A DNA stretch of 16,035 bases, taken from assembly GCA_027001895.1 (NCBI GenBank), contig JALTLP010000381.1, positions 1-16,035 of the forward strand. The letters are read 5' to 3'. A program made the translations under genes and the position numbers. The stretch comes from Chromatiales bacterium. GTDB taxonomy: Bacteria > Pseudomonadota > Gammaproteobacteria > UBA6429 > Thiohalophilaceae. Positions 15,301 to 16,035 of this stretch are shown here, in pieces. Under the pieces are notes generated by a model. That model did no database searches, was not told the DNA's origin, and saw nothing but the letters and a program-made list of their open reading frames with translations. The first letter of the stretch is position 1; each line of letters starts with the position of its first letter.

Positions 15301-16035
15301 ATATTTCATCAGCCGTTTTGAGAAAGGCTCCGGTGTAAACATTAAAAGTCAGATTATTCCCTTCGATATTCCCGGCTGCTTTTTCAGAGTTTGCTGTCTG
15401 AATTGTACGGGCTAATTGAGCAATACTGATACCGTAACCACTTAAACGTTCCGGGTAAGCTTCGATGCGAATTTGATCGGCTCGTCCACCGACAACAAAA
15501 CCATTACCGGTATTGGGTACTTCTTCCAGCCTTTGCAGTACGTCAAATGATAAGGTTCTTAAAACATCATCACCGACATCTTTAGACCACATGGTAAGAG
15601 TCACTATTGGCACATCATCAATACCCACAGGTTTAACCAGTGGCATCGCAACACCCGGCGGTATCTTGTCAAGATTGGACTGAACCTTATCGTGAACTTT
15701 TACAATGGATGGCCCCAGCTTTTCGCCAACAATAAACTGCACGGTTACAATACTGCTACCACGTTGGGTAGCCGAATAAACATGCCGTACACCCGGTATC
15801 TCACTCATTAACCGTTCAAGTGGATCCGTTACCAGACTGGTTACCTGTGCGGCCGATGCACCGGGATATTGCACATAAACATCCACCATCGGCACTGAAA
15901 TTTTTGGGTCTTCCTGACGTGGTGTAAAGATTAAACCTAAAAACCCAATAGCCAGAAATGCCAGCATTAATAAAGGTGTGACCGGCGAGTTTATAAACTG
16001 GCTGGTAATACGCCCGGCTATACCCAGATCTTCGT
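12308..16035 (-). CDS. RND-family efflux permease, 5'-truncated, with long lysine-rich C-terminal tail
   Basis: Inner-membrane proton-driven pump of the AcrB-type RND superfamily, which works with a periplasmic adaptor and outer-membrane channel (not in view). The frame is open to the right edge (1241 residues visible; the ATG at 15967 is internal, since the preceding codons read INSPVTPLL). Typical motifs are FTPRQEDPKI, VQYPGASAAQV and SIGILVDDATVVVENIF with the TM4 proton-relay pair D417-D418 (visible numbering). The second half repeats the fold, with GFIALAGIVVRNSILLVEF and RMRPILITALTLMAG. Beyond the last membrane segment there are about 167 extra residues: an acidic linker, a hydrophobic amphipathic stretch (SLLVLLTDYGLKIKLYLQEL), then a basic tail with about 23 lysines in 57 residues. 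AcrB has no such tail. Substrate unknown. Confidence 0.95.
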   Translation of the reverse strand, partial: EDLGIAGRITSQFINSPVTPLLMLAFLAIGFLGLIFTPRQEDPKISVPMVDVYVQYPGASAAQVTSLVTDPLERLMSEIPGVRHVYSATQRGSSIVTVQFIVGEKLGPSIVKVHDKVQSNLDKIPPGVAMPLVKPVGIDDVPIVTLTMWSKDVGDDVLRTLSFDVLQRLEEVPNTGNGFVVGGRADQIRIEAYPERLSGYGISIAQLARTIQTANSEKAAGNIEGNNLTFNVYTGAFLKTADEISRLVIGVRDGSPIYVRDVARVSQSPEETKQLVNYYSGAANEAGFNHSHGEPAVTIAIAKKIGTNGVTVANAILKKLESLKGNLIPGNVHVEVTRNYGKSANDKVNELLAALLEAAGAVAILCLIGLGLRAASVVVVVIPIVILVTIWAAWVIDYTIDRVSLFALVFSIGILVDDATVVVENIFRRWLEAGKTTIDIAIDAVREVGNPTVLATLTIISALLPMGVVSGLMGPYMRPIPVLGAAAMFFSLIAAFVFAPWFAMRVRPQVKALKKAEEREEKFREAVGKYYKPCMLPLCTNKTYGKGFLFGLIILTLLACSMFYTTAVTVKMLPFDNKPEFNVVVNMPEGTALPVTANVTQQIVEKLRAIPEVTAVQSYVGTASPFNFNGMVRHYYLRQQPWEADIQVMLKDKEERERPSHDIAVDARHIIKEFIASRSDINRTGIRTQVVEMPPGPPVLQTVVAEIYGPDANTRRQVARDMTSIFEQAEGVVDVDNYLPAEYNYWRFEVDIEKAVRFGISVDTINQHLAMSMGGYRLGDIKRGVVREPTYIVLQVPLSVRSQIQRLKNLPVMSNSGKTIPLGELGRFMLVKEDPIIFHKDLRGVEYVTGEMEGRLGAPIYGMFNVEDMLENYTTPDGITMTGMPMGLIAPPEEDIKSGFEWGGEWTVTYETFRDMGLAFMAALVLIYGLIVWEFKNFTLAGLIMAPIPLTLIGIIPGHWLMDAEFTATSMIGFIALAGIVVRNSILLVEFVKTEVGKGMAITEAVVSAGQIRMRPILITALTLMAGAWMIITDPIFQGMAVSLLFGAAVATVLTLVVIPLGCISLKKQFYILLDQPVPADNDEDDTIESGDKTDVFSQLKDKLSLNKTKQAIASLLVLLTDYGLKIKLYLQELVISIKSRILNKDNDGNSENTDTGQGSSSSDGVKNNKKSDDMDKDTETGKDNKAQKTKVSRKKTNKKKKTTSSKKATAKKANAENEKKTTSKKAQNKKKRRGIQLKKK

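Overview
The window looks like chromosomal DNA of a gammaproteobacterium. The dksA and gluQRS genes lie close together as in Escherichia coli and many relatives. A DUF3579 gene, a YcgR-type PilZ protein, acetyl-CoA synthetase and an RND efflux pump are also typical of that class. The species cannot be named from the sequence. A secreted Gly/Asn/Trp/Tyr-rich protein resembling sulfur globule proteins hints at a sulfur-oxidising lifestyle, but this is an inference from composition and short motifs. No rRNA, tRNA, transposase or CRISPR array is visible. No gene-free stretch exceeds 300 bases; the longest are about 160 bases (2796-2954) and 154 bases (10511-10664).

Left part (1-5311), mostly + strand: the 3' part of dksA carrying a Lys/Ala-rich N-terminal extension; a short convergent DUF3579 gene on the - strand; gluQRS (queuosine modification of tRNA-Asp); a YcgR-like c-di-GMP effector; then acs, whose stop overlaps the start of a small periplasmic class II (c'-type) cytochrome gene, followed by a short terminator.

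Right part (5313-16035), entirely - strand, so it reads from right to left: a truncated RND efflux permease with an unusual lysine-rich cytoplasmic tail; a secreted protein built on nine copies of a 17-residue repeat (51-bp DNA repeat); a secreted Gly/Pro/Tyr-rich protein; a leader region with two hairpins; the sulfur-globule-like protein; a stem-loop without a T-tract; a periplasmic DUF4412/LolA-like protein; an orphan ParA/MinD-type ATPase; a membrane-anchored TPR protein; a membrane protein with a methionine-cored coiled coil; a membrane protein with a coiled coil and an Asn/Gln/Pro/Tyr-rich tail; and a two-TM protein. Spacing is tight (mostly under 35 bp) apart from the regions flanking the sulfur-globule-like gene, so this reads as one or two operons.

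Working hypothesis (inference): the - strand cluster encodes an envelope-associated assembly. The RND pump moves a substrate, several secreted low-complexity proteins form or coat a periplasmic structure, and a ParA-type ATPase with single-pass membrane partners positions or organises it. I do not recognise this gene set as a described system, and it is the most interesting part of the window.
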